Assembly: GCF_002051585.1 (NCBI RefSeq) | Contig: NZ_MZGX01000006.1 | Location: forward strand, 124,001-188,000 | Direction of reading: 5' to 3' | Length of the DNA stretch: 64,000 bases | DNA from: Ruminiclostridium hungatei | GTDB taxonomy: Bacteria; Bacillota; Clostridia; Acetivibrionales; DSM-1351 | Part shown: one piece after another, positions 9,269 through 18,617 of the stretch | Layout: the number at the start of each line of letters is the position of its first letter | Position numbering within the stretch: position 1 is the stretch's first letter | Translations under genes and position numbers: made by a program | Notes under the pieces: model-generated | Told to the model about the DNA's origin: nothing | What the model saw: the letters and a program-made list of their open reading frames with translations, nothing else | Databases searched by the model: none

Positions 9269-10612
9269 TTATAAAATTATGTTGTGTAAGGAGTTGACCT
9301 CATCCAGTGTTAATCCGTTTCCAAGGTCTCTTATCTGATGATACTTGAAACAGGATAACCGGGTATTCAACGGAGTACCCAGCCAGAATACCCTCTTTGC
9401 TATCCTTTCGGCCTCTCTCACCATACCTGCCAGTATTTGCTGTGGCAGCCCGAAACCGCTTCCCGCAATCAGACAAGCCTCAAATTCTTTAGTCCCGTAA
9501 AAGGTCCGGCAGCCTATAAACTCCTGTACATCTGCCTCCGGATTATTTTCCCTGGCTGTTTTCGCAAGCTCGGGATCTTTTTCAATACCTGCCGAACTTT
9601 TGCACACTCCCAGCAGGTATCCGTCCTGACAGCCGAAAACAATATTCCGCATTCCCGATAACTCTTCCGAAAGAATTTCAGCGGCCTCTCCGGTAATTAA
9701 TTCAGAATATGAAGGTATGCTCACCAGTTGTTTTTTGAACAGGAGGTAATCTTCATAATGCTGGTTAAATCTTAAGGGGCCGGATGCCATAAAGAGCTCC
9801 AGGTCGGTATTGGGATGCTTCTGATAAAACCTTCTCTTGTTGCGCTGGTTGCTTATTATATTGGTATAGTTTTCCCGGCCGTGAGGATAATGTATCCCCG
9901 AGGCCTTTCTTGAAAGAATGAAGACAGCGCCCTTCTGGAAAAGCCGGTAGCCGCATTCCAGGTCCTCTATGCCCCAGGTTATATATTCCTCGTCAAAGCA
10001 GCCTGCTTCCAGCATTATGGACCTCTCCACCGAGACATTGGTTGTCCAGAAAAGAGTCCACGGTGCTGGCAGTCTGTTAATTTCATCACTGACCTGCAGA
10101 TAAACCGACGTCCTTATGTCGGGATATTCGCGGGTTCTCTCCAGCTCTCTCAGTGTAGTATCGGGGTCGTTAAAGTTTACTATGGGAGGTATGCTGTCTG
10201 GAGTGTAGTAATCGGGATCATAACCGAATACATATCCTATGACCACCTTCCTGGCCTCAGCACAGCCTTCATTGCCGCTGCTCTCCCTGTGGGCGTCACA
10301 ATGTGCACTGACAAAGGAATGTCCTACTGCCATGCCTGAGTCAAGGAAAATAAGAACCTCTCCGCAAGCCCTCTTTATCCCCTCGTTTCTGGCCAATGCC
10401 ACACGATATCCGCGGTCTTCCTGAAAATAGTAAATCAGATTTATTTTGTCTTTGAAGCTTTCCACCACTTCGCGGGTGTTATCGCTGGAACCGTCATCAA
10501 TTACAATCACCTCGTAATTTTCACGTCCTATATCCTGGTCAACCAGCGAAGAAAGAGTCAATTCAACAATTTTACTACGATTGTATGTAGGAATTATTAC
10601 TGAAGCTTTCAT
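9269..10612 (-). CDS. GT2 glycosyltransferase with C-terminal methyltransferase-like domain
   Basis: A 447-residue protein in two parts. Residues 1 to about 270 are a GT-A family 2 glycosyltransferase: SVIIPTYNRS at the start, VIDDGSSDNT for nucleotide binding, FLDSGMAV in the place of the DXD metal site, and a galactosyltransferase-type end with WGIEDLECGYR. Residues from about 310 look like a class I methyltransferase Rossmann fold (VFGCQDGYLLGVCKSSAGIE, then DPELAKTARENNP), but the usual glycine-rich motif I is altered, so it may be inactive. It would add a sugar to the product or a lipid. AGAGGTG precedes the ATG. Fusion of the two domains is seen directly; the activity of the second is inferred. 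Confidence 0.75.
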   Translation of the reverse strand: MKASVIIPTYNRSKIVELTLSSLVDQDIGRENYEVIVIDDGSSDNTREVVESFKDKINLIYYFQEDRGYRVALARNEGIKRACGEVLIFLDSGMAVGHSFVSAHCDAHRESSGNEGCAEARKVVIGYVFGYDPDYYTPDSIPPIVNFNDPDTTLRELERTREYPDIRTSVYLQVSDEINRLPAPWTLFWTTNVSVERSIMLEAGCFDEEYITWGIEDLECGYRLFQKGAVFILSRKASGIHYPHGRENYTNIISNQRNKRRFYQKHPNTDLELFMASGPLRFNQHYEDYLLFKKQLVSIPSYSELITGEAAEILSEELSGMRNIVFGCQDGYLLGVCKSSAGIEKDPELAKTARENNPEADVQEFIGCRTFYGTKEFEACLIAGSGFGLPQQILAGMVREAERIAKRVFWLGTPLNTRLSCFKYHQIRDLGNGLTLDEVNSLHNIIL

Positions 10613-10667
10613 ATAGCACCTCTTATTAAATTTTATATTTTTAACCCTGGAGTAAAGTCAATTACTG

Positions 10668-11780
10668 TCAGACAAGACCATTTTTATTCTTATAGTCCTC
10701 GGTATAGTCAACTGTTGCCTTCCTTCCGACCAGTAAATTTTTATGCAGACTTTCCAGTATATCCATTGAAAAGGCTGCCTTCTCCCAATTTTCATAGGTT
10801 ATGCCAAAGCCCAGGTGCTCCCAAAGCTGCGTGTTCTTTTTTTCATGCTCTCCAAAAGGGTCCAGCATGATAAGCGGCGTTGCAGATGCCAGCGAATCCA
10901 TCATGGTACCTGCTCCGGGCTTTCCGATTATGGCCCTGTCCTGACCGGTCACATCAAAAAGATCATGGTATTCTTCCTTGTTAAAAAAAAGTGGTGGCCT
11001 GGAATAAATAATTTCACTAATGGGGGGAAATTCGTGTGAGCCTTTTCTATTTTTATTCCAGGCGCACCAGTCGGGATCCACCATAAAATATCTGTCTCTG
11101 GGGCTTCCTTCCGAAGCCTCCTGCGGCTCATAAGCCACTATGTCCAGAGACAAACCCCTGCTTCTGAGTTCCGGTATTTTTGTCCTGTAGGTTCCCATGC
11201 CCCAACCGCCTCCGTGAATGATAAATCTCTCAGACCTTTGGTGAAATGGTATTGGTTCGCTTTTGGACACAGGAATCTGATATTGAAGTTTCATATTTTC
11301 AAAATCGTACAGCCATATCTCCCTGTAGTCCTTGTGATAATCAGGGAAATATTGTTTCAAGCTCTTCCATGAGGGAGGCAGATCGCAGTCCACATACAGG
11401 ATTTCAGCATTTATTGCAGCCGGTGCGTTTTTTTTCCTGTACTCCTCCAGCACATACAGCCAGTGGCCTGAAAGAATAATGAAGTCCTGTTTCTTTTCTT
11501 CCAGCCAGCTTTCCAGCAGTTGGTCCACCAACTGGCTGTCAATACTCTGCCTGATATCCATGGGCATTCTTGCGGACATCTGTGCCAGGGCAAAGTTGCC
11601 GTGATACGCCTTCCTGCTTTTTTTTATATTGTCTCTTTTATCCTTTGACATGAGGTTTTCAAATACTTCCACCCGGGCTGAAATATTTTTTTCCTTCAAT
11701 CTTTGTGCGGCCAGCAAGCCCGGTATGTACAGCCCAAGTCCAAAGCCTGAACAGAGTATGGTAACTGTCCTTTTTTCCAT
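10668..11780 (-). CDS. GT-B fold glycosyltransferase
   Basis: A 370-residue protein resembling GT-B glycosyltransferases of the GT1/GT28 type. The start has a glycine-rich loop (CSGFGLGLYIPGL), and the C-terminal donor-binding half contains IGKPGAGTMMDSLASATPLI followed by DPFGEHEKKN, which matches the usual sequence for binding the nucleotide-sugar donor and a tail with the E/N residues. With the GT2 gene 55 bases downstream, the locus encodes two different sugar transfer steps. I place the start at the ATG at 11780, with GAGGAG about 7 bases before it; a TTG 15 bases upstream would put that site inside the gene. Sugar and acceptor are unknown. Confidence 0.7.
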   Translation of the reverse strand: MEKRTVTILCSGFGLGLYIPGLLAAQRLKEKNISARVEVFENLMSKDKRDNIKKSRKAYHGNFALAQMSARMPMDIRQSIDSQLVDQLLESWLEEKKQDFIILSGHWLYVLEEYRKKNAPAAINAEILYVDCDLPPSWKSLKQYFPDYHKDYREIWLYDFENMKLQYQIPVSKSEPIPFHQRSERFIIHGGGWGMGTYRTKIPELRSRGLSLDIVAYEPQEASEGSPRDRYFMVDPDWCAWNKNRKGSHEFPPISEIIYSRPPLFFNKEEYHDLFDVTGQDRAIIGKPGAGTMMDSLASATPLIMLDPFGEHEKKNTQLWEHLGFGITYENWEKAAFSMDILESLHKNLLVGRKATVDYTEDYKNKNGLV

Positions 11781-11837
11781 GGTATCTCTCCTCAATCAAG
11801 TCATGGATTTCAAATGCATTTATTTGCCTCGGCCCTT

Positions 11838-12986
11838 TTAGCCGAATTTTGCATCCAAAAATCTGGTCATACCCTCTGCCTTGCTTTTGTCTATACTCAA
11901 AATTCTGTTGACGTCAAACAGGCGGGTGAAAAAGTCAAACTCCCATTTTGACGGTTCCTTGTTCTCTATGGCATACTGGTCCAGATATTCCAAATCCTCA
12001 GGCTGCAAGCTTTCCATTACGGACTTTGGCACTATCTCTCCAAACATAAGCTCTATATAATAGAAATTATAGAATATTATCTTTTCAAGCTTATATTCTT
12101 TAACCCTATCCACAAGCGCATTCCAGTCAATCTTTCCATAGAACTTCCTTATGTACATATACAAATCTGCAAACTTGTATATTTTCAAATCCTTCAGGCT
12201 GGCTATCCATATCATAAGGCAGGCCTCCTTGAACAGGTGGCAGCTCAACTGGATGATGTTGTCAATATAATCCAGCATATAGCCTCTGGTATTGTTCAGT
12301 TCAATAGGAACAGCCCTTTCTATAAGGTCTTTGGTAAGCACCTTATACGGACAATTTCCCTTCCAGAGGATATCATGGTTTACATCCACCTCCACCAGTT
12401 TTGCAAACTTGCTTTCACTCAGCTTCAAGAACTGGTGGATTTCGTGGGTTGCCATCTGGTGAAGCACTTTTTCTTTTCTTGAAACTTCCACTATTACATC
12501 ATTTTCCTCATCATAATTGCCCTGAATGTAGCCGATGCTCTCAAGGGTCTGTACCACAGGAGTCACATCCTCCAGTTTCATAAGCATATCAAGGTCATTG
12601 AAAATCCTTGTTTCAATTTCAGGATATACGATACTTGCCAGAAGGTTTCCCTTCAGGATTGGAACCACCAGATTTTTTTTATCAAATTCCTGCAAGATTT
12701 CCACAAGCTTTGAAAGGTAAAAACTATTCCTTTCCTTAAAAACTCCCCATTGGGTATTCATCAGCCTTTGAAGTTCTTGTTCCATCAGATGGAATAGCCC
12801 GAACTTTTTAAGATTATAGCGGAACATGTTCAAGGTTCTATGTGTTACCATCTGATAAATGGCTTCGGACCATTCTATATGCCCTGACAGCATATTTTTC
12901 AGAGTCTCTCCCTGAGAATCATCCATTTCAACAGCGGTTAAAAGCACCAACTGTCTTTCTATTGATATGTCTTCCCTTTTCATCAT
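11838..12986 (-). CDS. Uncharacterised nucleotidyltransferase (NTP_transf_5-like)
   Basis: A 382-residue protein of the nucleotidyltransferase superfamily group often found in peptide and antibiotic gene clusters. The polymerase-beta-like core shows a G-containing turn (VPILKGNLLA), then the metal-binding acidic pair in FNDLDMLM, about residues 118-145, followed by a long helical region. Such proteins may transfer a nucleotide to an acceptor; no substrate is known for most of the family. The start codon overlaps the stop of the AMP-forming ligase (ATGA), so translation is coupled, and AGGAGG lies 5 bases before the ATG. Possible roles are product nucleotidylation for activation or self-protection; this is inference only. 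Confidence 0.65.
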   Translation of the reverse strand: MMKREDISIERQLVLLTAVEMDDSQGETLKNMLSGHIEWSEAIYQMVTHRTLNMFRYNLKKFGLFHLMEQELQRLMNTQWGVFKERNSFYLSKLVEILQEFDKKNLVVPILKGNLLASIVYPEIETRIFNDLDMLMKLEDVTPVVQTLESIGYIQGNYDEENDVIVEVSRKEKVLHQMATHEIHQFLKLSESKFAKLVEVDVNHDILWKGNCPYKVLTKDLIERAVPIELNNTRGYMLDYIDNIIQLSCHLFKEACLMIWIASLKDLKIYKFADLYMYIRKFYGKIDWNALVDRVKEYKLEKIIFYNFYYIELMFGEIVPKSVMESLQPEDLEYLDQYAIENKEPSKWEFDFFTRLFDVNRILSIDKSKAEGMTRFLDAKFG

Positions 12987-14515
12987 ATAGCCTCCTGTCT
13001 CGTAATTAAACTGGTATACAGTTCTTTTATATCCTTCTTGCTGATCTTCCCTATGACATTCCTCGGTATTTCAGGTATGATATATATTTCTTTGGGAACC
13101 TTTCTGTCTTCAAGCTCAGCAACGCACCATTTATATATGTCCTTAACCTCAAGGCTGCCCGCTTCCTTCAATACAACCAGGGCAACTATCTTCTGGCCCA
13201 GCCTTTCGTCCTCCACTCCAATTACTGCGGTTTCCTTCACCGCAGGATTCTTGAGCAGTACCTCCTCTATATCAATGGGGTAAGCCCTGCTGCCTCCCTG
13301 CATGATCATGTCATCATTCCTGCTGAGTACAAAAAACCGTCCTTCCCGGTCCTTGTAACCCAGATCCCTCACCCGGAAGCCTTTGGCCCCCAATACCTCC
13401 CTGGTGAGCTCGTCAGACTTATAATAGCCGTCCATCATATAATCCGAGGTTATGTACAATTCTCCGATTTCACCTGTATCGGCCTCGCTTCCATCCTCCC
13501 TGTATATTTTTATGTCGCTGCCTCTCATGGGCTTTCCAATGACACAGGGCAGGGAAATCACATCCTCATGTTCTCCGAAGGTCACCCTTGCCGAGGCCTC
13601 AGAGGTTCCATACGCGTTATACACCCTCACCGCCGGGAAGGCCTGGGCAGTCTTCTGATAAATGGTCAGAGGATTTACCATGCCTCCGATAAGTATTCTT
13701 TTTATTGAGCTCAGGTCATAGTTTTTCAATTGGGAATATTCCAGCACCTGCAAGAGCATTGTCCTTACAATGTAGAAATTTGTGGCCTTGTATTCCTGAA
13801 CCGCCTTTAAAAATATGGCGGGATGGAATACATTATTAAGCAGTATGATGCCGCCGCCGCGGCTGATCGCCATCAGCACATCACCTGAAATAGGGCTCGC
13901 CTGGGCCAGAGAACGGGGAATAATCGTCTTTTCTTCTGAAGTAAAACCGAGATGTTCGGCAACTGCTAACGCGTTGCCGGTGATAGCCTTATTAGACAAA
14001 AGTATCCCTTTTGGTCTTGATGTTGAACCTGATGTAAAGCATATACCAAAAGTATTCTCTGAAATCCCAGGCAGTTCCCTAAGATTTTTATTCTGATATT
14101 CATAGGTGTCGAAGGAGCCGTTCTCCTGTAAAACAATTACTGTCCTGATGTTCATGGAACTGATGCTGTCCTTGATTGCAGCATGGCCTTTTGCATCGGT
14201 GATTAAAAGTTCCACATCCGTATAGTTGATCAACTCTGTAAGAGTATCCCCCCTGAACTGGTAGGATAATGATACAAATACCTTTTTCAGCCGGTTTAAG
14301 GCAAGCATGCCGGTGATAAATTCCGTACAGTTGGGAAGATAAACTCCTCCAATCGTAAAATCCCACTTTTCCAGCAGATTGCAAAAAGCAATAACTTTGT
14401 CATAAATCTCCCGGTAGGTATAAGAATTATCGTTATAGACAAGTAATGTGTTGTCACGGTATTTCCCGCAGCTCTCGCTGAACAGTTTCCATGGCGAATA
14501 ATCATTTTTCTCCAT
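12983..14515 (-). CDS. AMP-forming acyl/aryl ligase
   Basis: A 510-residue adenylate-forming enzyme of the acyl-CoA synthetase / NRPS adenylation superfamily. Visible core motifs: CFTSGSTSRPKG (P-loop, A3), YNAYGTSEA (A5), VRDLGYKDREG (A7), LSRNDDMIMQGG (A8), and the catalytic Lys in GKISKKDI (A10). It activates a carboxylic acid as its adenylate and passes it to a thiol, most likely the phosphopantetheine of carrier protein 2 encoded two genes away. The acid is not predictable by eye. Start chosen at the ATG at 14515, 8 bases from GAGGGAG; an upstream GTG is possible. This gives the locus a second activation route besides the ATP-grasp ligase. Confidence 0.85.
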   Translation of the reverse strand: MEKNDYSPWKLFSESCGKYRDNTLLVYNDNSYTYREIYDKVIAFCNLLEKWDFTIGGVYLPNCTEFITGMLALNRLKKVFVSLSYQFRGDTLTELINYTDVELLITDAKGHAAIKDSISSMNIRTVIVLQENGSFDTYEYQNKNLRELPGISENTFGICFTSGSTSRPKGILLSNKAITGNALAVAEHLGFTSEEKTIIPRSLAQASPISGDVLMAISRGGGIILLNNVFHPAIFLKAVQEYKATNFYIVRTMLLQVLEYSQLKNYDLSSIKRILIGGMVNPLTIYQKTAQAFPAVRVYNAYGTSEASARVTFGEHEDVISLPCVIGKPMRGSDIKIYREDGSEADTGEIGELYITSDYMMDGYYKSDELTREVLGAKGFRVRDLGYKDREGRFFVLSRNDDMIMQGGSRAYPIDIEEVLLKNPAVKETAVIGVEDERLGQKIVALVVLKEAGSLEVKDIYKWCVAELEDRKVPKEIYIIPEIPRNVIGKISKKDIKELYTSLITRQEAI

Positions 14516-14551
14516 ATAAATCACTCCCTCAATATATATCCTGCAGGACAG

Positions 14552-15697
14552 TCAAATCTCTACCGGCATTTTTCCCCTGAGACAGCTTTCAAGACTTGAT
14601 GCAATACAGCTTTCCAACTCATGGATTTCACAGAGCTGCTTCACTAAATCCTCAATCAGTTCAGGAGACTTTTTTATTCCAATCTTCAAGGCTATGCTTG
14701 CAGCTATGTCCCAATGCTTTGAAGCGTCCTCCAGCTTGCCGCAAATATCGGCAGCAATGTGTTCAGGAAGCAAAGAGCTGATTTCACCCACAAAGGCCAT
14801 AAAGCGTTTTCTGTTACGTGCAATATTCTTGAAATTTATGTTTAAATAATATCTGAACCAGTTGTATTGGCCAGCGTCCAGCTCTTCTTCCTTTTTAAGC
14901 AGCAAATCCCTTGTGAAAGCCTCCAGGGATTTCAAGCCGCAGTCCTTGCCAAGTACCTGTTTTAAGCCTTTTAACCGCTTACAGCTTTCGTCCAGTACAT
15001 TTATCAGCTTTTTGTCTGTTATCCGGAAGTCCTTATGGGCACATATTTCTATCCATAAATTTCTGACAGGCCTTTTCAGCATATCCTCAGACCAGGTTGC
15101 AGGATTGTCGGAGGCTCTGCCCTCATTAACCTCTGCCATGGGCAGCTTCCCCTCAAAATCGCTGCTGGACAGCCTGAACTTGTCAAACAACTCAAAACAC
15201 CCTTCTTTTTCGTCATAGCCGGTTATCACCACACAGTGAAGTCCATGATCCCTGTGATATGCCCTGTGATAGCTCATGTGAAAAAGATCCACCGCCGCAA
15301 CCACAGGTTTTCCGCTGTCTATCAGTTTTTTGAGCCTTAAATACGCAGTATCGTTATCATCATTTATAAACATATTGATATTCACTCTGTCCGGAAACCT
15401 GATATTTTCGGTATCTTCCGATTCCCGGTTGAAAACTGCCGTAGCAGGTACATAGGCAAATTCCAGAGAAGTATTAAGTTCTTCCTCTTTAAATTCAACC
15501 GTTGTGCTGTAACGGTAGAAATAGTTGACCCCGATATTTCCATTCTCACTGTCGTACATGAAAGAAAGATAGTCGGCAAGGACGATATTCGGATTCAGTC
15601 CCATATACTGCAGCACCGCCCCATATGAGTTGTGGAAACAGTCATTGACATACGGTTCAAAATATCTTGGTACTTTTTCAATGAAATTCCTCTCCAT
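14552..15697 (-). CDS. BtrH-like acyltransferase 2
   Basis: A 381-residue paralogue of the protein at 7446-8567, with the same layout: VPRYF at residues 9-13, Cys20 in DCFHNSYG, and a catalytic-type His in RDHGLHCVVITGYD. It shares long conserved blocks such as LADYLSFMYD and DLFHMSYHRAY with the paralogue. By analogy with BtrH it would transfer a carrier-bound acyl group to an acceptor amine. It lies 9 bases after carrier protein 2 and 36 bases before the AMP-forming ligase, so carrier, transferase and ligase form a likely second acylation module. The ribosome binding site (AAGGGTG) is moderate. Confidence 0.75.
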   Translation of the reverse strand: MERNFIEKVPRYFEPYVNDCFHNSYGAVLQYMGLNPNIVLADYLSFMYDSENGNIGVNYFYRYSTTVEFKEEELNTSLEFAYVPATAVFNRESEDTENIRFPDRVNINMFINDDNDTAYLRLKKLIDSGKPVVAAVDLFHMSYHRAYHRDHGLHCVVITGYDEKEGCFELFDKFRLSSSDFEGKLPMAEVNEGRASDNPATWSEDMLKRPVRNLWIEICAHKDFRITDKKLINVLDESCKRLKGLKQVLGKDCGLKSLEAFTRDLLLKKEEELDAGQYNWFRYYLNINFKNIARNRKRFMAFVGEISSLLPEHIAADICGKLEDASKHWDIAASIALKIGIKKSPELIEDLVKQLCEIHELESCIASSLESCLRGKMPVEI

Positions 15698-15706
15698 GCG
15701 GCACCC

Positions 15707-15976
15707 TTAATTGATGCTTACGCAGTCGGTATTTATTTTGCCGTATACGTAATCCGAAATGGACTTCACAGTCGAGAATACCTCATAGGTCAAGAAACTG
15801 CTGTCAAAGGTGATTGCAAAGACATCCTCCAGTTCAACCAACAGCTCTACCAACACTATTGAGTCAACTCCGTAGTTATCTCTCAGATCACTGTCCACCT
15901 CAATATTGTCATTGTTGAATTGTGCAAGACGGCTTACAACCTCGCATATCTTTTGTTCAATTTCCTGTTTTTGCAT
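15707..15976 (-). CDS. Acyl carrier protein 2
   Basis: An 89-residue acidic carrier protein. The phosphopantetheine serine is Ser39 in YGVDSIVLVELLVELED, and the C-terminal helix region is typical of discrete carriers. It is the first gene of the compact biosynthetic series, with AGGAGA 6 bases before the ATG. It shares only the general fold with carrier 1 at 3705-3950. Its neighbours suggest that it is loaded by the AMP-forming ligase and emptied by BtrH-like protein 2. Confidence 0.9.
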   Translation of the reverse strand: MQKQEIEQKICEVVSRLAQFNNDNIEVDSDLRDNYGVDSIVLVELLVELEDVFAITFDSSFLTYEVFSTVKSISDYVYGKINTDCVSIN

Positions 15977-16047
15977 AAGAACTCTCCTTTTCTGAAATTG
16001 TTTATTGATTTATATAGTAATTTATTTTACAAAGCCCTTGTCCCAGC

Positions 16048-17622
16048 CTATTTGTATCTTTCGTTGATAGGCTTTATTCTGCCTTCTATTTTTGCACTTG
16101 CCTCTCCCCTTGCTTTCAGGTACTTGGACAGCACGTCCTTTAAAAGCTCGCCCTTGTACAAAAGCTTGGCTTTCTTCAGCTCATCATAGCCGTCTCCGCC
16201 ATTAAAAAGATAATCATTTGTCGCAACCTTATAGTATTTGTTCCTGTCCAGTTCCTTTCCATCCAGGGTTGTAATGCTCACAACTCTCTTTCCGGCGGGC
16301 TTTGAGGCATCAAATATGTACTTCATGCCTGAAACCTGAAGAAAACCTCCGTTTGAGCCTCCGTCAGGATACAGCCGCACACCTCTTTCGATTGAACTGT
16401 ATATGTCCTCTCCCTTGACCTCTATAGTTACAAGAGAATTTACAAAGGGGAGGGACTTTCCTATGGCATACAAGGTGACACCGCCTGCAGGTATGCTCTC
16501 CCTTATTCCGCCTCCGTTCATCAGGGCCAGGTCCGCCTTGCCGGTATCCCGCATGGCATCTGTAAGCAGGTTTCCAAGGGTTGTTTCCCTGGTTCTTACG
16601 TTGGATCTGAAGCCATCCAGCTTTTCCTGGGTTTTTGCCACAACTTCCTTGCCTGCTTCAAAGGCTATGGCATGATACTTCTGGGCAACCGAATCCATTT
16701 TGGGGTCAGCCAGGGACTTATCCTTGATATTTTTGGTATACCAGATAAGCTTGGATAGCTTTCCATCCTTGAAATACATGTCTGCCTGCCCCACATGGGT
16801 GCTATAGCCGCCGGCCTCCACCAGATACGTATTGTTTATCTTGTCAGGCTTTTCATATAAGAAATGATGGTGTCCGCAGAGGATAAGATCAATTCCGTCA
16901 ACCTTTTTTACCAATTCCCTATCCATGTCATCTCCCAGATGGGATATAAGAATAATGGCATCCACCTTGCCCTCCAGCTCTCCTATGACTCTCCTGGCAC
17001 ATTCCGCAGGGTCTTCCAGCGTCACACCGAAATTGTCTCTTGAATTTGTGTTTATGAGGGCTCCCGTCTCAGTGAGACCGAACAGCCCGATTTTCTTGCC
17101 GCCCACATTGACTATTTTATAATCGTCAAAGGCCAGCTTACCGTCTCTGTAAATATTTGAAGATAGTATGGGGTAGTTCAACTGATCCCTGATTTCCAGC
17201 AGCCTGTCAAAGCCGAAATTGAAATCATGGTTTCCAGGTGTCATGGCGTCATAGCCCATCAGGTTTGCCACCTCTACTACACCTTTTCCCTTTTCGATAT
17301 TGGCCTCGTTAGTTCCGTGAAACAGGTCCCCCGAATCCAGAAGAAGGGTATTTTTATTATCAGCCCTTACTTCATCAACTATATGCTTCATCAAAGGCAT
17401 ACCCATCATTACGCTTACTTCGTCCAGCGTGTAGTAACCGCCGGCTTCTTCATCGTACACTATGTGTCCGTGTATATCTGCGGTACTTAATATACTTATT
17501 CTTTCTTCATAATAACCGGCGCTGACCAGAATTGAGTTGAAATTGACGTACTTTACCACAAGAAATACGGCTGCTGCCAGTATCAGCAGGCCCAGCGCGA
17601 TTAAATTTTTATAGCTTTTCAT
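16048..17622 (-). CDS. Membrane-anchored 5'-nucleotidase family phosphoesterase
   Basis: A 524-residue metallophosphoesterase of the UshA / 2',3'-cyclic phosphodiesterase family. One hydrophobic segment at residues ~8-24 with no clear cleavage site suggests an extracellular protein tethered to the membrane. The two-metal centre is visible as STADIHGH, LLLDSGDLFHG, TPGNHDFNFG, LISHLGDD and LCGHHH; the C-terminal 5'-nucleotidase domain has NGGGIRESI and GGDGYDE. It removes phosphate from nucleotides or other phosphomonoesters outside the cell. Start chosen at 17622, with GGAGG 8 bases before. Lying between the exporter and biosynthetic genes, it may act on an exported phosphorylated product (inference). 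Confidence 0.85.
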   Translation of the reverse strand: MKSYKNLIALGLLILAAAVFLVVKYVNFNSILVSAGYYEERISILSTADIHGHIVYDEEAGGYYTLDEVSVMMGMPLMKHIVDEVRADNKNTLLLDSGDLFHGTNEANIEKGKGVVEVANLMGYDAMTPGNHDFNFGFDRLLEIRDQLNYPILSSNIYRDGKLAFDDYKIVNVGGKKIGLFGLTETGALINTNSRDNFGVTLEDPAECARRVIGELEGKVDAIILISHLGDDMDRELVKKVDGIDLILCGHHHFLYEKPDKINNTYLVEAGGYSTHVGQADMYFKDGKLSKLIWYTKNIKDKSLADPKMDSVAQKYHAIAFEAGKEVVAKTQEKLDGFRSNVRTRETTLGNLLTDAMRDTGKADLALMNGGGIRESIPAGGVTLYAIGKSLPFVNSLVTIEVKGEDIYSSIERGVRLYPDGGSNGGFLQVSGMKYIFDASKPAGKRVVSITTLDGKELDRNKYYKVATNDYLFNGGDGYDELKKAKLLYKGELLKDVLSKYLKARGEASAKIEGRIKPINERYK

Positions 17623-17776
17623 TTTGATTGCCTCCATGATTTCATTTTTCATAAAACACATATCTATAAAGCACATTCCAAAGCCGCCTGAAAATGCTAT
17701 GAAGGGTTTATAGCGTAAACTGCCTGGACCGGCAGGTGAAGCCCGCAAAATTATGAATCCCGTAAAATTTATAAGA

Positions 17777-18613
17777 CTACATGGAAGTTCCCGTACTTGA
17801 GTAGCGCTTTACTCCCTGTTTCCAGAAGGCGTAAACCAGCACGAACATTATTGCTGCAACAGCAGGTGACAGGTAGAGGTATCCGCTCCAGAACGAGTTC
17901 ATTTCTGCTTTGTTAAGAAAGAATTGGGACGGAAAATAATTGACAAAAGCAAATGGAATCACAAACATCAGCAGCTTTTGAATAATTCCCGGATAGAAAC
18001 TTATGGGGTAGCCGGAAAATCTTCTGGCATTGAAAAAAAGCATATTGCGTAAATTTTCGGTTTTTATTGTCCAGAAGCTGAAGCAGGATGCAAACATGAA
18101 AATTGATGCCTGTATGATTGCTCCGCTTATGAGAATAACAATATAATATATGATATTTTTGGGGCTCCATATTATCCCCACGGAAAATGCCGTTTTTGTA
18201 AACAGTATGATTCCCACTATACCATGTCCAAGACCGGCACTCAGATCAATCCGTGATACTATTATCTGGAACATCAGGCCCAGCGGTCTGGTAAGATATC
18301 TGTCAAATTCACCGGAATATATCATACTGGCAAAATCCCTCATTCCCGCAAAGAAAAGGACAAAAATACTGTACGACAGGAACAAAAAGCTGTAAAGGAA
18401 AAACATTTCATCGTATTCCCAGCCTTTTATATGTACAAATCTTGCCAGAATAAGGTACATAACCACTACACTTATCATTTCTCTGCAAAAAATTGCGATT
18501 GTTATGAAGGTCCTGTCAAACTTATATTCAAGAATGGACTTTAAACTGAGCTTTATATATTTCGTCATGAGTATCAAGAGCTCAAATATATTGTATAAAG
18601 GTTTTTTTTCCAC
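17777..18613 (-). CDS. ABC-2 type permease subunit 2
   Basis: A 278-residue membrane protein with about six hydrophobic segments, of the ABC-2 group that pairs two different permeases with one ATPase (daunorubicin or viologen exporter-like). It carries the family stretch FASMIYSGEFDRYLTRPLGL. It would form the export channel with the permease at 18618-19406. The start is a GTG, 9 bases after AAGGAGG, and only 4 bases separate it from the upstream permease stop. Substrate unknown; export of the product of the downstream genes is inferred from context. Confidence 0.8.
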   Translation of the reverse strand: MEKKPLYNIFELLILMTKYIKLSLKSILEYKFDRTFITIAIFCREMISVVVMYLILARFVHIKGWEYDEMFFLYSFLFLSYSIFVLFFAGMRDFASMIYSGEFDRYLTRPLGLMFQIIVSRIDLSAGLGHGIVGIILFTKTAFSVGIIWSPKNIIYYIVILISGAIIQASIFMFASCFSFWTIKTENLRNMLFFNARRFSGYPISFYPGIIQKLLMFVIPFAFVNYFPSQFFLNKAEMNSFWSGYLYLSPAVAAIMFVLVYAFWKQGVKRYSSTGTSM

Positions 18614-18617
18614 CTGG

